A DNA stretch of 41,543 nt from a virus: positions 1 through 41,543 of the IMG/VR virus record IMGVR_UViG_3300045927_000073. One strand, written 5' to 3'. The position numbers and the translations under genes are program-made. Positions 29,941-37,641 of this stretch are shown piece by piece. Positions within the stretch are counted from its first letter, which is position 1; each line of letters begins with the position of its first letter. Under the pieces are notes generated by a model. That model worked only from the letters and a program-made list of their open reading frames with translations. It did not search any database and was not told where the DNA came from.

Positions 29941-30311
29941 AAGCACTCATGGGCCAGCCCTTTGATGCATGGCGTGACGTTTCAGATCGAGTGCGCGCCA
30001 CGTATGGCGGCATTGGCGATGAGACATGCGGTGTGTTCATCGTGCGCGTGCCCGGCACCGGAGCCGTGCTCCGTGTCATCGCATCGTGCGGAGAGGGCTG
30101 GGATCATGTGAGCGTGTCGCGTCCGAGCCGGTGCCCGACATGGGAAGAAATGTCGTTTGTAAAGCGGGCCTTCTTTCGAGATGACGAATGGGCAATCGAG
30201 TATCACCCGCCGATAAAGGAGAACATTAGCGTCCATGATTTCTGCTTGCACCTGTGGCGATTGCAAGGTGGGGTCATGCCAATACCCCCGCCGTGGACCG
30301 TTGGAATCTGA
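29937..30311 (+). CDS. DUF7694-like protein
   Basis: A 124-residue protein. The segment WDHVSVSRPSRCPTWEEMSFVKRAFFRDDEWAIEYHPP (about 58-95) is the recognisable core of the DUF7694-type family found in many phages, with conserved CPTWEEM and Trp/Tyr/His residues. Molecular function unknown. It sits between the two copies of the KHDD membrane peptide, as if inserted into that gene. Confidence 0.72.
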   Translation: MKALMGQPFDAWRDVSDRVRATYGGIGDETCGVFIVRVPGTGAVLRVIASCGEGWDHVSVSRPSRCPTWEEMSFVKRAFFRDDEWAIEYHPPIKENISVHDFCLHLWRLQGGVMPIPPPWTVGI

Positions 30312-30316
30312 GGCTG

Positions 30317-30421
30317 ATGATGAAACACGATGACGACGACAACACGCCCTACGTCTACCTGCTGCTCCTCGGTATCGTGGTGCTGGTCAGCGCCTTCGTG
30401 CTGGCGTGGGTGCTTGCGTGA
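30317..30421 (+). CDS. Small single-pass membrane protein
   Basis: A 34-residue ORF: acidic start MMKHDDDDNTPYVY followed by one transmembrane helix (LLLLGIVVLVSAFVLAWVLA). The stop overlaps the next ATG. Holin-like size is small; role unknown. Confidence 0.55.
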   Translation: MMKHDDDDNTPYVYLLLLGIVVLVSAFVLAWVLA

Positions 30422-30513
30422 TGATCGGCAGCGAGACGCTCGACTGGGTGCTGCTCGCGGTCGCAATTGTCGTGCTGCTCGTCAACCTCGCGCAGTTCTT
30501 CCTTGACCGATGA
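30421..30513 (+). CDS. Tiny single-pass membrane protein
   Basis: A 30-residue ORF with a hydrophobic helix (WVLLAVAIVVLLVNLAQFF) and charged ends, coupled by overlap to both neighbours (TGATG at its start, ATGA at its end). Two membrane peptides in a row followed by a third basic one suggest a small membrane-protein cluster. Confidence 0.5.
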   Translation: MIGSETLDWVLLAVAIVVLLVNLAQFFLDR

Positions 30514-30647
30514 AACGCTGGCCGCTCATCCGTCATGCCCGCTACCTGTGGCTGTCGTTCTGCCTCTGGCGCTGGTGGCATACCGGCGCCTGTCCGGTCG
30601 ATGCCGACTTCAAGGTGCTCGACGACGTGTGGGAAGGACGCGCATGA
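30510..30647 (+). CDS. Small Trp-rich protein
   Basis: A 45-residue ORF starting with basic and aromatic sequence (MKRWPLIRHARYLWLSFCLWRWWHTG), which may lie at the membrane surface, and an acidic end (DADFKVLDDVWEG). It overlaps both neighbours by four bases. Not recognised. Confidence 0.5.
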   Translation: MKRWPLIRHARYLWLSFCLWRWWHTGACPVDADFKVLDDVWEGRA

Positions 30648-30925
30648 CCCATCGCTCCGGCTCAGGCGGCACCCTGCACATCGGCAGCCGCACCGTGACG
30701 ATACCGCCAGAGCTCAACAACCCTCAGCGGCGCGTGCTGCAGTCGATCGCGCAGGGCAACCGCGGCAGGGGTCAGATCGCGGCGGCGACGGGCCTGCACC
30801 CGTACGCCGTATCCAACGCGGTGAAGCGCCTCGTCGACCTGGGCCTCGTTCGCTCAGGGGACAAGCAAAACTCGCTGGAACTGGCAACGCCACTGCTCTC
30901 CAGCGTGTGGGAAGGTCGGGCATGA
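30644..30925 (+). CDS. Winged-helix DNA-binding protein
   Basis: A 93-residue protein starting at ATG 30644 (ATGA overlap). Residues 27-75 form a winged helix: QRRVLQSIAQGNRGRGQIAAATGLHPYAVSNAVKRLVDLGLVRSGDK, similar to MarR/IclR-type domains. It is the last regulator-like gene before the packaging genes and could be involved in late gene control. That is inference by position. Confidence 0.7.
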   Translation: MTHRSGSGGTLHIGSRTVTIPPELNNPQRRVLQSIAQGNRGRGQIAAATGLHPYAVSNAVKRLVDLGLVRSGDKQNSLELATPLLSSVWEGRA

Positions 30926-31209
30926 CCGATCCCTTCTACCACTCGAACGCCTGGCGCGAGCTGCGCTATCTGTGCCTCAAGCGTGACCACTGGCACTGCA
31001 CCGTGTGCGAGCGCAGCGTGCGGCTTAAAGGCAGCGCGCGAGTCGATCACATCATCGACCGGCGCGAGCGTCCCGACATGGCGCTCGTGCTCTCCAACCT
31101 GCGCACCCTCTGCGCTTCCTGCGATAACAAGCGCCACGCCGAGAAGGGCGGCAGGCACATCGAGCGCCCCGAGATCGCGCTCGACGGATTGCCGAAATCA
31201 TGGAGATGA
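30922..31209 (+). CDS. HNH endonuclease adjacent to the terminase genes
   Basis: A 95-residue protein with a complete HNH motif: HCTVCE near residue 25, VDHIIDRRERPDMALVLSNLRTLCASCDNKRH. HNH proteins next to terminase subunits are required for cos cleavage and packaging in HK97-type phages (established for phages such as HK97), so a role in genome end formation is likely. Here the pair is separated by the inserted toxin-antitoxin module (31238-32127). Confidence 0.85.
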   Translation: MTDPFYHSNAWRELRYLCLKRDHWHCTVCERSVRLKGSARVDHIIDRRERPDMALVLSNLRTLCASCDNKRHAEKGGRHIERPEIALDGLPKSWR

Positions 31210-31237
31210 GAGCGTGCTGGGCGAGAGAACAAACAGG

Positions 31238-31765
31238 TCATGCGGCCTTACGTTCTCTCCATAGCTCGTTGCGACGCATTACGGCCAGATGCAATACCGG
31301 AGCATCGGCTAGCGGATTGAGCTTCAGACGATACAAAATATCGTCGTAGTCCCAGTCTACTTTTGTTTGTGACCCAAGCTCACGGCAAACTCGACCGCGA
31401 AGAATTCGCTCAACAGGATTGCTAATGACAAGCTTGTCGTTCTCCCACCGAGAGAATGTTTCTTCCGTAACGTCAATGAGCGCTGCCAGTTCCTTGGCAG
31501 TCTTTCCCATTGCTTTGCGAACGAAACGAATTTCCTTACCGTTGAGTTTTCGCTCGGTGGTGGCACACCGCATGACTGCCACAGCAGAGATTAGCCCTGG
31601 GACGTTTGGAATATCTATGCGCAGAACTCCGCAGTTATCACACACTGTCGCGATCGCTGCGTCATAAACTTGTACGTCCATACCGCCCATCATTTCTTTA
31701 CTCACTTGATAACGTGGAATGGGTTGTATGCGAATCCCCCCGGCGCATTTCCCGCACGTTGTCAT
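31238..31765 (-). CDS. MqsA/YgiT-type antitoxin (zinc finger plus HTH)
   Basis: A 175-residue protein. ATG 31765 with AGATAGGAGCATAGCA is chosen; a longer start at 31819 would overlap the toxin gene. The N-terminal YgiT-type zinc finger has CGKC (about 4-7) and CDNCG (about 45-49). The HTH follows: KEIRFVRKAMGKTAKELAALIDVTEETFSRWENDK (about 78-112), a hallmark of MqsA-like antitoxins. The C-terminal about 60 residues extend beyond the usual MqsA length. Lower GC than neighbours and opposite orientation to the late genes mark it as a moron. Confidence 0.82.
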   Translation of the reverse strand: MTTCGKCAGGIRIQPIPRYQVSKEMMGGMDVQVYDAAIATVCDNCGVLRIDIPNVPGLISAVAVMRCATTERKLNGKEIRFVRKAMGKTAKELAALIDVTEETFSRWENDKLVISNPVERILRGRVCRELGSQTKVDWDYDDILYRLKLNPLADAPVLHLAVMRRNELWRERKAA

Positions 31766-31779
31766 TGCTATGCTCCTAT

Positions 31780-32127
31780 CTACTCTCTCACTAAAAATAT
31801 CGTTATCAGTTCGAGCCATCTCTCCTCTCGATTGAAACTAACGCCGAGACCGATATGAAGGCCATCTATCGTGAATCCTTCCATGCGAAAGTGCTCTGGC
31901 CGAACATCAATCTCCGCTCTGGTAATCTTTCCGTTCTTGCAAACATGCACGGCATCGTTCAAGTCAACTCCGCACTCCTCATGCAGATTCGCAAGCTCTT
32001 CCTCAAAATGAGTCAGCCCGGTTTCAGGATTGATGTAACTCCCGAAGCCCCATGACGTTCTCGGATCATTGGCCAAATCCCGTATGAGAGAGGCCACCTC
32101 CAGGAACAGCGGATGCGCTGTTGGCAT
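31780..32127 (-). CDS. Putative toxin partner of the MqsA-like antitoxin
   Basis: A 115-residue protein upstream of the antitoxin, 14 bases apart, in toxin-first order as in MqsRA. ATG 32127 is chosen because the longer frame runs through the operator. Its C-terminal part (ITRAEIDVRPEHFRMEGFTIDGLHIGLGVSFNREERWLELITIF) has the strand pattern of small RelE/MqsR-type folds, but I cannot assign a family firmly, and clear catalytic residues are not seen. The -10 element TAGCAT lies eight bases before ATG, so the mRNA may have almost no leader. Confidence 0.6.
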   Translation of the reverse strand: MPTAHPLFLEVASLIRDLANDPRTSWGFGSYINPETGLTHFEEELANLHEECGVDLNDAVHVCKNGKITRAEIDVRPEHFRMEGFTIDGLHIGLGVSFNREERWLELITIFLVRE

Positions 32128-32148
32128 GGACTGGCATGCTACTACGAC

Positions 32149-32167
32149 ACTTGACGTTGCGTCAAGT
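32149..32167. promoter_or_regulatory. Operator palindrome of the MqsRA-like module
   Basis: ACTTGACGTTGCGTCAAGT: two perfect 8-base arms around TTG, overlapping a leftward -35 (TTGACG) of the toxin promoter; the matching -10 TAGCAT lies 18 bases further on. Typical site for antitoxin-mediated autoregulation. Confidence 0.8.
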
Positions 32168-32310
32168 TTGGGATTGACGGATCGAGCGGGACGGCGAGGC
32201 GGCGATGGAAAACGCGGAGAGGTGATCGAAGTCACGGGCCGGGGGGGGATTTCGCGACGCGGGGGCGTCGCGACCGACCGGCGTCCGGTTGGACCCGTTG
32301 AAAAGGTCTC

Positions 32311-32766
32311 GTGAAAAAGTCACGAAAACGTCTCGATAGCACTGTGCAGTTGATCACGCTCGCGCGGGATCTCGACACAGTGGAGATCCCGAAAAGCGTG
32401 ACGTTGACTCCCGAGGAAGCGCAATTGTGGCCGGAATTCGCCTCTGCGAGAGCGCGCAGCGATTGGCGGCGGATGGACCTGGTTCTGCTCGCGAAGATCG
32501 TGAAACTGGAGGCGATGATCCGCAAACAGCAGGCGGTGCTCGACGCAACGGACCTGGTCATGGGAGGGCCGAAGGGCCGGATCAAAGTGAACCCCCTCAT
32601 CACGATCATCGACAAGTTGCAGCGTCAGCAGTTGGCGTTGATCCGCGTGCTATCGCTGACGAACAAAGAGGACGCGCGCGTGGTGGCAGGGCGCGAAGCA
32701 CGCATGCGCACGCTCACGCAGGCGCTGGAGAATGACGAAGATGGGCTTTATGCGAGGCCGCAATGA
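32311..32766 (+). CDS. Terminase small subunit (P27-like)
   Basis: A 151-residue protein from GTG 32311. Pattern of P27-type small terminases: LTPEEAQLWPEFASARARSDWRRMDLVLLAKIVKLEAMIRKQQAVLDATDLVMGGPKGRIKVNPLITIIDKLQRQQLALIRVLSL, where KGRIKVNPLI is the typical variant of the family signature. It recognises the packaging site and regulates the large subunit, encoded next with a 35-base overlap. Confidence 0.88.
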   Translation: MKKSRKRLDSTVQLITLARDLDTVEIPKSVTLTPEEAQLWPEFASARARSDWRRMDLVLLAKIVKLEAMIRKQQAVLDATDLVMGGPKGRIKVNPLITIIDKLQRQQLALIRVLSLTNKEDARVVAGREARMRTLTQALENDEDGLYARPQ

Positions 32767-34387
32767 GGCGAAAAGATTTGACCGGCAATTGCCAGCCGGG
32801 ATCCTAGCGGCGATCAAGAGCGGGCACGTGCCGAGATTCCGGGAGTGGCGCAAGCTCCCGGTCGCGAAGTTGACGCAGGGCGAGAGGGTGTGCCGCTTCA
32901 TCGAGCGCGAGGTTGCCGTGCCGGAGGGCCCGCGGGTCGGGCGCCCGATGCGGCTCTTACCGTTTCAAGAGGCCTTCGTGCTCGCGCTTTTTGACGGGCC
33001 CGAGCGTGCGAGGAAGGCGATTCTCTCGGTGGGTCGCAAGAGCGGCAAGACTGCGTTGACCTCGGCGATCTTGCTCGCCTTCATGTTCATGGAAGGGTTG
33101 TGTTCAAGGAATTCCAGAATCAACAGTGCCGCACTTTCGCGGGATCAAGCTGCGCTCGTTTTCAACTATATGAGGAAATCCGTGATGCTCTCGCCCAGGC
33201 AGACGGAGTACTCGAGGATCACGGAGAGCGGGAAGCAGATCACGAGTTTGAATACCGGCATCGAATACAAAGCCCTCGCCGCCGAGGCCGGCAAGGCGAT
33301 GGGCCTGTCGCCGGCGGTCGTCGTCGGCGACGAGTGGGGCCAGGTCGTCGGCCCTTCGCACCCGTTCATCGACGCGCTCCTGACTTCGCAGGGCGCGCAC
33401 GAGGCGCCGCTCGCGATCGTGATCAGCACGCAGGCTCCGTCCGACGCCGATTGGCTCTCGCTGCAGATCGATGATGCGATCCGCAACCCGGCGCCGGACG
33501 TGGTCTGCCACCTGTACACGGCGGACGCAGGTCTGGAGCTCGGTGACCCGAAGGCCTGGGCGCAGGCGTGCCCGGCGCTGGGCGAGTTCCGAAGCCGCAA
33601 GGACGTGGAGCTACTGGCGAAGCAGGCCGCGCGCCTGCCGGTCGCAGAGAGCTCGTTTCGCAATCTGATCCTGAATCAGCGCGTCGCGCTCGAGTCGCTG
33701 TGGCTCGCGCCCGGGGTCTGGAAGCTGAACGGCGACACGCCCGACCCGGCGATCTTCCGCGACGGGCGTACCGTATCCGCCGGCCTCGACCTCTCGCAGA
33801 GGAACGACTTGACTGCCTGCGTCCTGGCGGCGAAGGACGACGCGGGCGGCGTGCACCTGATCCCGTTCGTGTTCACGCCGATGACCGGCATCAGGGAGCG
33901 GGAGCTGCGCGATCGTGCGCCCTATAGCGCATGGGTCGAGCACGGGCATTTGATCGCAGTGCCCGGCGCGACGATCGATTACGACTGGCTCTTTCAGTAC
34001 CTGCGCGTGCGCCTGGACGACATGCAGATCAAGGTCGACGTCTGCGCCTTCGACCGCTGGCGCATCAACGAGGCAAGATCGGCCGCTGAGCGCAACGGCT
34101 TCGTGGTCAACGTCTGGAGCGAGGTCGGGCAGGGTTTTCAGTCCATGAGCCCGCGCGTCGAGCACTTCGAGACCCTGCTCCTGCAGGGGCGCATCCGCCA
34201 CGGCGCGCACCCGCTGCTCAACATGGCGGCCTCGAACGCGATCGCAGTCAAGGACGCGGCCGGCAACCGCAAGCTCGACAAGGCGAAGAGTACGCAGCGG
34301 ATCGACCCGATCGTCGCCGCGGTCATGGCGGCGGGCGTTTTCATGGTGGAGGCGCCGGCGTTCGACGTGGCGGCGTTTATCGCCTGA
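32732..34387 (+). CDS. Terminase large subunit (HK97-like, Terminase_1 family)
   Basis: A 551-residue packaging motor. ATPase: Walker A-type GRKSGKT at 101-107, DEWGQ near residue 205 as Walker B-type acid, a coupling-motif Ser/Thr pair (IVISTQAPSD near 230). Nuclease: DLSQRNDLTA near 352 with the metal-binding Asp, CAFDRW near 435, and a C-terminal Asp in RIDPIVAAVMA. The N-terminal region (RFIEREVAVPEG, MRLLPFQEAFV) is typical of this family. Together with the HNH protein it points to cos-type packaging. Confidence 0.95.
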   Translation: MTKMGFMRGRNEAKRFDRQLPAGILAAIKSGHVPRFREWRKLPVAKLTQGERVCRFIEREVAVPEGPRVGRPMRLLPFQEAFVLALFDGPERARKAILSVGRKSGKTALTSAILLAFMFMEGLCSRNSRINSAALSRDQAALVFNYMRKSVMLSPRQTEYSRITESGKQITSLNTGIEYKALAAEAGKAMGLSPAVVVGDEWGQVVGPSHPFIDALLTSQGAHEAPLAIVISTQAPSDADWLSLQIDDAIRNPAPDVVCHLYTADAGLELGDPKAWAQACPALGEFRSRKDVELLAKQAARLPVAESSFRNLILNQRVALESLWLAPGVWKLNGDTPDPAIFRDGRTVSAGLDLSQRNDLTACVLAAKDDAGGVHLIPFVFTPMTGIRERELRDRAPYSAWVEHGHLIAVPGATIDYDWLFQYLRVRLDDMQIKVDVCAFDRWRINEARSAAERNGFVVNVWSEVGQGFQSMSPRVEHFETLLLQGRIRHGAHPLLNMAASNAIAVKDAAGNRKLDKAKSTQRIDPIVAAVMAAGVFMVEAPAFDVAAFIA

Positions 34388-34435
34388 CACCGTTGCGGCT
34401 TTTTTCGTAACGCTATCAAAAGCGTGAGCGATGAG

Positions 34436-34455
34436 CGCGCGGCGCGTGTTTTTTT
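34436..34455 (+). terminator. Weak Rho-independent terminator after terL
   Basis: Short GC stem CGCG (34436-34439) / CGCG (34443-34446) with loop CGG, followed by TG and T7 (34449-34455). The stem is short, so partial read-through into the capsid genes is expected. Confidence 0.4.
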
Positions 34456-34474
34456 CGCGTAGTATGCCGTTCTC

Positions 34475-34624
34475 ATGGACACACGGCAGCGCCCGCAGCG
34501 GGACGAACGCGAGAAGCGGCTGCCGCCGTATCCCCTGAAGTCGGGCAACGGTGCGCTCATCCTGAGCGGTAACTCCGGCCCTCGCATGAGCGAGGCCGTG
34601 CATGTCCGAGAGCATCGTCACTAG
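34475..34624 (+). CDS. Short ORF before the capsid gene
   Basis: A 49-codon frame from ATG 34475, ending inside the start of the protease-capsid gene. Charged N-terminus (DTRQRPQRDEREKRLPPYP) then KSGNGALILSGNSGPRM. It fills the interval between terL and the capsid gene. No ribosome binding site is evident; could be spurious. Confidence 0.35.
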   Translation: MDTRQRPQRDEREKRLPPYPLKSGNGALILSGNSGPRMSEAVHVREHRH

Positions 34625-36518
34625 CGACACCAAGGAACTCCCTCTCACCGTCGAGAAGTCGAGCGCGCCCGAGTTCGATGCGCGCTTCGTGCTCTCTGCC
34701 GCCTCTCCCGATCGCGTCAACGACACGATCGCGCCGGCTGCCTACAAGTCGCTGCTGGGCAAGCGTTACACCGCCTGCTGGGACCACAAGCACGACAAGG
34801 TCATCGGCTACTGGGACAACCTGAAGGCGATCGGCGACCGGCTGGTCGGCGACCTGAAGTGCATCCCGACCAGCGTCGGCCAGATGGCGAAGCTGTGCCT
34901 CGCCGAAGGCGTGCCGCTCTGCGCCTCGATCGGCTTCATCGGCAAGGGCGAGAGAAACGACAAGGGCGGCGTTCACTTCACGCAGCTCGAGCTGGGCGAG
35001 GTGTCCCTCGTCATCTTTCCCGCGCATGAGCGCGCGGTGCAGATCGCCAAGTCATTCGGTATCACCCTGCCGGACCCCGCTGGGCAAGTGCCCGTGAGCG
35101 GCGGCCCGGCTCCGCAGTCACTCGCGGCAAGTGCCGCTCGCAGTCACTCCAGGAGTAAGAGCATGGGCAAGACCATTTCCGAGCTCGTAGTCGAGACGCA
35201 GAACGCGCAGGTGGCCGCGCGCGACCGCCTGGCCGAGCAGACATCGAAGTTAGGCGACATCGAATCGCCCACCAGCGACGAATTCATCACCCAGAAGGCG
35301 CTCGTCGACCAGATTGACGCCGAGCTGCAGGCGATCGACGGCAAGCTTGCGACCTTCAAAAGCGCTGAAACGAGACTTGCTGCGGGAGCTCTCGCGACGA
35401 AGAGCGCGCAGGTCCTCCGGCGGGACTCCGTGAAGGACACCGAGAACCTGCTCGGCAAGCTCGCGCTCGTCGTCTACGAGTCGCGCGTCAAGGGCATGTC
35501 GATGGAGCAGGTCGCGCACGAGCGCTTCCCGAATTCCGATGCGGTCGAGACGCTGGTGAAGGCCGCGCAGAATCCGGCTACGACGTTCACGCCAGGCTAT
35601 GCCCAGGAGCTGACCCGCATCGGCTACGGGCAACTGCAGGAGCAACTGCGCGCCGAGGCCCTGCTGCCGAGGATTACGCCCGCCGCGAACAACTACACCT
35701 TCGACGGCTCGGCTTCGATCTACGTGCCGACGCGCCTTGGGACGCTGACCGACGCATCCGGCGCATTCCGCAAAGAGGGCGACCCGATCCCGGTGAAGGG
35801 ACTCACCTTCGGCTCGAAGAGCCTCACGCCGAAATCTCTCGGCGTCATCCTGACCGCGACCGAGGAAATGCTGCGCCGCTCGGTGATCGATCTGGCGTCC
35901 TATTTTCAAACCGCAATGGTTCAGGACACGGCCTACGCGCTCGACGTGCTGTTTCTCAGCAACACGGCGGGCAGCGCGATCGCGCCTGCGGGCATCCGCA
36001 ACGGGCTCGTGGCGGGCGACACGCGCGCCTCGACCGGCGCCTCGGCATCGCAGATCACGACCGATCTCAAGGTCATGCTCTCGGCAATGGCGAGCCAGAA
36101 CATGGGATCGGCGTCACTGCGCTGGATCATGCATCCGAAGAACTGGTTTGCCGTCTCGATGCTGCTGACCGCAACCGGCGCGAAGCAGTTCCCCGAGACC
36201 TCGGCGAACCAGCTCGCGGGCATCCCGGTCGTCACCTCGACGACGATGGACCCGACCATCGTGCTCCTGGTCGATTTCAACCAGCTCGCCTTCGCGATGG
36301 GGAATCCCAGCTTCGTCGCCTCCAACGTGGCGACGCTGCATGAGGAGAACACGACGCCGCTGCCGATCGCCTCGGCGGGCACGCCCAACACGGTCGCCGC
36401 TCCGGTGCGCTCGCTCTATCAGACGAACTCGTGGGCGCTGCGCATGATCATGGACGTGGACTGGATGAAGCTTCGCACGCCCGGCCCGGTCCAGGAGCTC
36501 ACCGCAGTCGCATGGTAG
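34602..36518 (+). CDS. Prohead protease - major capsid protein fusion (HK97-like)
   Basis: A 638-residue fusion. Residues about 20-165 form the S78-type prohead protease: FVLSAASPDRVNDTI, the catalytic His in CWDHKHDKVIG and the Ser in PLCASIGFIG, then ELGEVSLVIFPA. A linker with Met starts at 186 (SMGKTISELV) leads to a delta-like helical scaffold (about 190-300) and the HK97-fold capsid domain (LPRITPAANNYTFDGS... to the end), with the E-loop/A-domain pattern FRKEGDPIPVKGLTFGSKSLTPKSLGVILTATEEMLR. In HK97 these are two genes; fused forms occur in some phages. An internal start near 35162 would give capsid protein alone and may supply the excess of shell subunits. Confidence 0.93.
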   Translation: MSESIVTSDTKELPLTVEKSSAPEFDARFVLSAASPDRVNDTIAPAAYKSLLGKRYTACWDHKHDKVIGYWDNLKAIGDRLVGDLKCIPTSVGQMAKLCLAEGVPLCASIGFIGKGERNDKGGVHFTQLELGEVSLVIFPAHERAVQIAKSFGITLPDPAGQVPVSGGPAPQSLAASAARSHSRSKSMGKTISELVVETQNAQVAARDRLAEQTSKLGDIESPTSDEFITQKALVDQIDAELQAIDGKLATFKSAETRLAAGALATKSAQVLRRDSVKDTENLLGKLALVVYESRVKGMSMEQVAHERFPNSDAVETLVKAAQNPATTFTPGYAQELTRIGYGQLQEQLRAEALLPRITPAANNYTFDGSASIYVPTRLGTLTDASGAFRKEGDPIPVKGLTFGSKSLTPKSLGVILTATEEMLRRSVIDLASYFQTAMVQDTAYALDVLFLSNTAGSAIAPAGIRNGLVAGDTRASTGASASQITTDLKVMLSAMASQNMGSASLRWIMHPKNWFAVSMLLTATGAKQFPETSANQLAGIPVVTSTTMDPTIVLLVDFNQLAFAMGNPSFVASNVATLHEENTTPLPIASAGTPNTVAAPVRSLYQTNSWALRMIMDVDWMKLRTPGPVQELTAVAW

Positions 36519-36521
36519 GGA

Positions 36522-36698
36522 ATGAAACTCGTGCTCGCCGCGCTGCTTCTCGGTGCGGTGAGCGCGTGCATCAGCGTGCGCATCGAATCCCCGTGCGAAG
36601 TGGGAACCCTCATCGATTTCGGTGCGGTCGAGATCCGCACGTGCAGACCGCACAAGCCCGAGTCCTTCAACGCAGCACCAACGATAGCAAGGAGGTAG
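36522..36698 (+). CDS. Small lipoprotein in the capsid operon
   Basis: A 58-residue protein with signal peptide and lipobox (MKLVLAALLLGAVSAC, Cys 16). The mature part (CISVRIESPCEVGTLIDFGAVEIRTC) holds three further conserved-type Cys/Glu features and is of the same size class as the 11768 family, but without clear homology. It follows the capsid gene after three bases. The next gene has a strong AAGGAGGT inside this gene's end. It may alter the envelope of the infected cell. Confidence 0.68.
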   Translation: MKLVLAALLLGAVSACISVRIESPCEVGTLIDFGAVEIRTCRPHKPESFNAAPTIARR

Positions 36699-36702
36699 TG
36701 AC

Positions 36703-37119
36703 ATGCCACAAGAGTTTTTTCTGAAGCTCGAACAGACAAGCGTGCCTGGTGTTGTCAAGGCGACTGCGGTCGAGGCGCCGCCTTCGATCTGGGGGCCGAC
36801 AGATCCACGCCCCGGCTACGGGCCAACGCCTCCCGGCGGCGGGAGCATCTGGGAGCCGTTATTCCCCACTAACCCCATTGTCATACCGCCGATTGACGAG
36901 CCGCCCTCACCGCCAGAAGCCAAACTGACCTCCGTTTTCTCGCCGACGCACGGCAAGTGGGTCTACGGCTATCAGTTGGTGTCTGGCGCTGGGCCGAAGA
37001 AAGAAGACCCGTGCGAGCCGCCAGCCCCGCCGGGATATCAGTTCGCTTGGGTATTTGCCCCGCAATACAACGGCTGGGTTTGGGGCTATCAGCGTGAGAG
37101 CGGAGCAGGACCGAAGTAA
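36703..37119 (+). CDS. Pro/Trp-rich protein with tandem WxxGYQxxSGAGPK repeats
   Basis: A 138-residue protein with the strongest ribosome binding site of the head module (AAGGAGGTAGTGAC). The N-terminal half is Pro/Gly-rich (PGYGPTPPGGGSIWEP), the C-terminal half has two repeats, F(S/A)P..(H/N)G(K)WV(Y/W)GYQ..SGAGPK at about 80-105 and 117-138. I do not recognise the family. High expression next to the capsid gene suggests a decoration or capsid-associated fibre protein; the repeated aromatic motif could bind sugars. Role is inference. Confidence 0.65.
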   Translation: MPQEFFLKLEQTSVPGVVKATAVEAPPSIWGPTDPRPGYGPTPPGGGSIWEPLFPTNPIVIPPIDEPPSPPEAKLTSVFSPTHGKWVYGYQLVSGAGPKKEDPCEPPAPPGYQFAWVFAPQYNGWVWGYQRESGAGPK

Positions 37120-37141
37120 GCCAACGGTTCCCCCGCACGCG

Positions 37142-37175
37142 GACGCGCTTGCAGGCTGCGCGCCCGCGTCTTTTT
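37142..37175 (+). terminator. Rho-independent terminator after the capsid-proximal genes
   Basis: GACGCG (37142-37147) pairs with CGCGTC (37165-37170), followed immediately by T5. A partial terminator here would lower portal and connector expression relative to the capsid. Confidence 0.65.
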
Positions 37176-37190
37176 GAAGGAGCGACGCGA

Positions 37191-37382
37191 ATGATCGAGT
37201 TCCTGGTTTATCTGCTCGTTCTCTGTCTCGTGTTCGGCTTGATCTATTACGCACTGGGTCTGCTGCCGTTGCAACCGCCCTTCAAAAACATCGTCATGGT
37301 CATCCTGATCCTGATCTTCATTCTGCTGCTGCTCGGCGCGATATTCGGGGCGCTCCCGCTCCCTAGATGGCCGCGCTACTGA
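37191..37382 (+). CDS. Small two-helix membrane protein (holin-like)
   Basis: A 63-residue protein from ATG 37191 (GAAGGAGCGACGCGA). Two transmembrane helices, residues 4-25 (FLVYLLVLCLVFGLIYYALGLL) and 33-55 (NIVMVILILIFILLLLGAIFGAL), joined by a short loop. Size and topology fit a class II/III-like holin, but its place in the head module and the absence of an adjacent endolysin leave this open. Similar small membrane proteins occur in other phage head modules. Confidence 0.65.
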   Translation: MIEFLVYLLVLCLVFGLIYYALGLLPLQPPFKNIVMVILILIFILLLLGAIFGALPLPRWPRY

Positions 37383-37395
37383 AGGAGAAAGAGCT

Positions 37396-37641
37396 ATGCG
37401 CACCGTCTGGGCGTTTGAACCGCTCGAGGAACTGAAGGACGTAACCGGCTACGTCGAGGTCGAGGACAAGCTGGCCGAGCTCCTGCTCTCGCAGGACCTG
37501 GTGCAGGACCCCTACGGCGCGGAGCCGCTGCGCTACATCGTGTCCCAGCGCACCGAGCGCCGTGCTCCCAAGACGGCAGGTAAGTCCGCGCAATACGACA
37601 CCAAGGTGGTGACGCCGAAAGCGCCTGACAAACGTCGATGA
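37396..37641 (+). CDS. Hypothetical head-region protein
   Basis: An 81-residue protein from ATG 37396 (GAAGGAGAAAGAGCT). Short acidic helical domain (EPLEELKDVTGYVEVEDKLAELLLSQDLVQD) and a basic, probably flexible tail ([23 protein letters not shown]). The stop overlaps the portal start (ATGA). Not recognised; small genes before the portal are common. Confidence 0.65.
   Translation: MRTVWAFEPLEELKDVTGYVEVEDKLAELLLSQDLVQDPYGAEPLRYIVSQRTERRAPKTAGKSAQYDTKVVTPKAPDKRR

Noticed and set aside
33611-34726. 371-codon minus-strand frame opposite the terminase
   Set aside because: Shadow of the terminase large subunit; no ribosome binding site or family.
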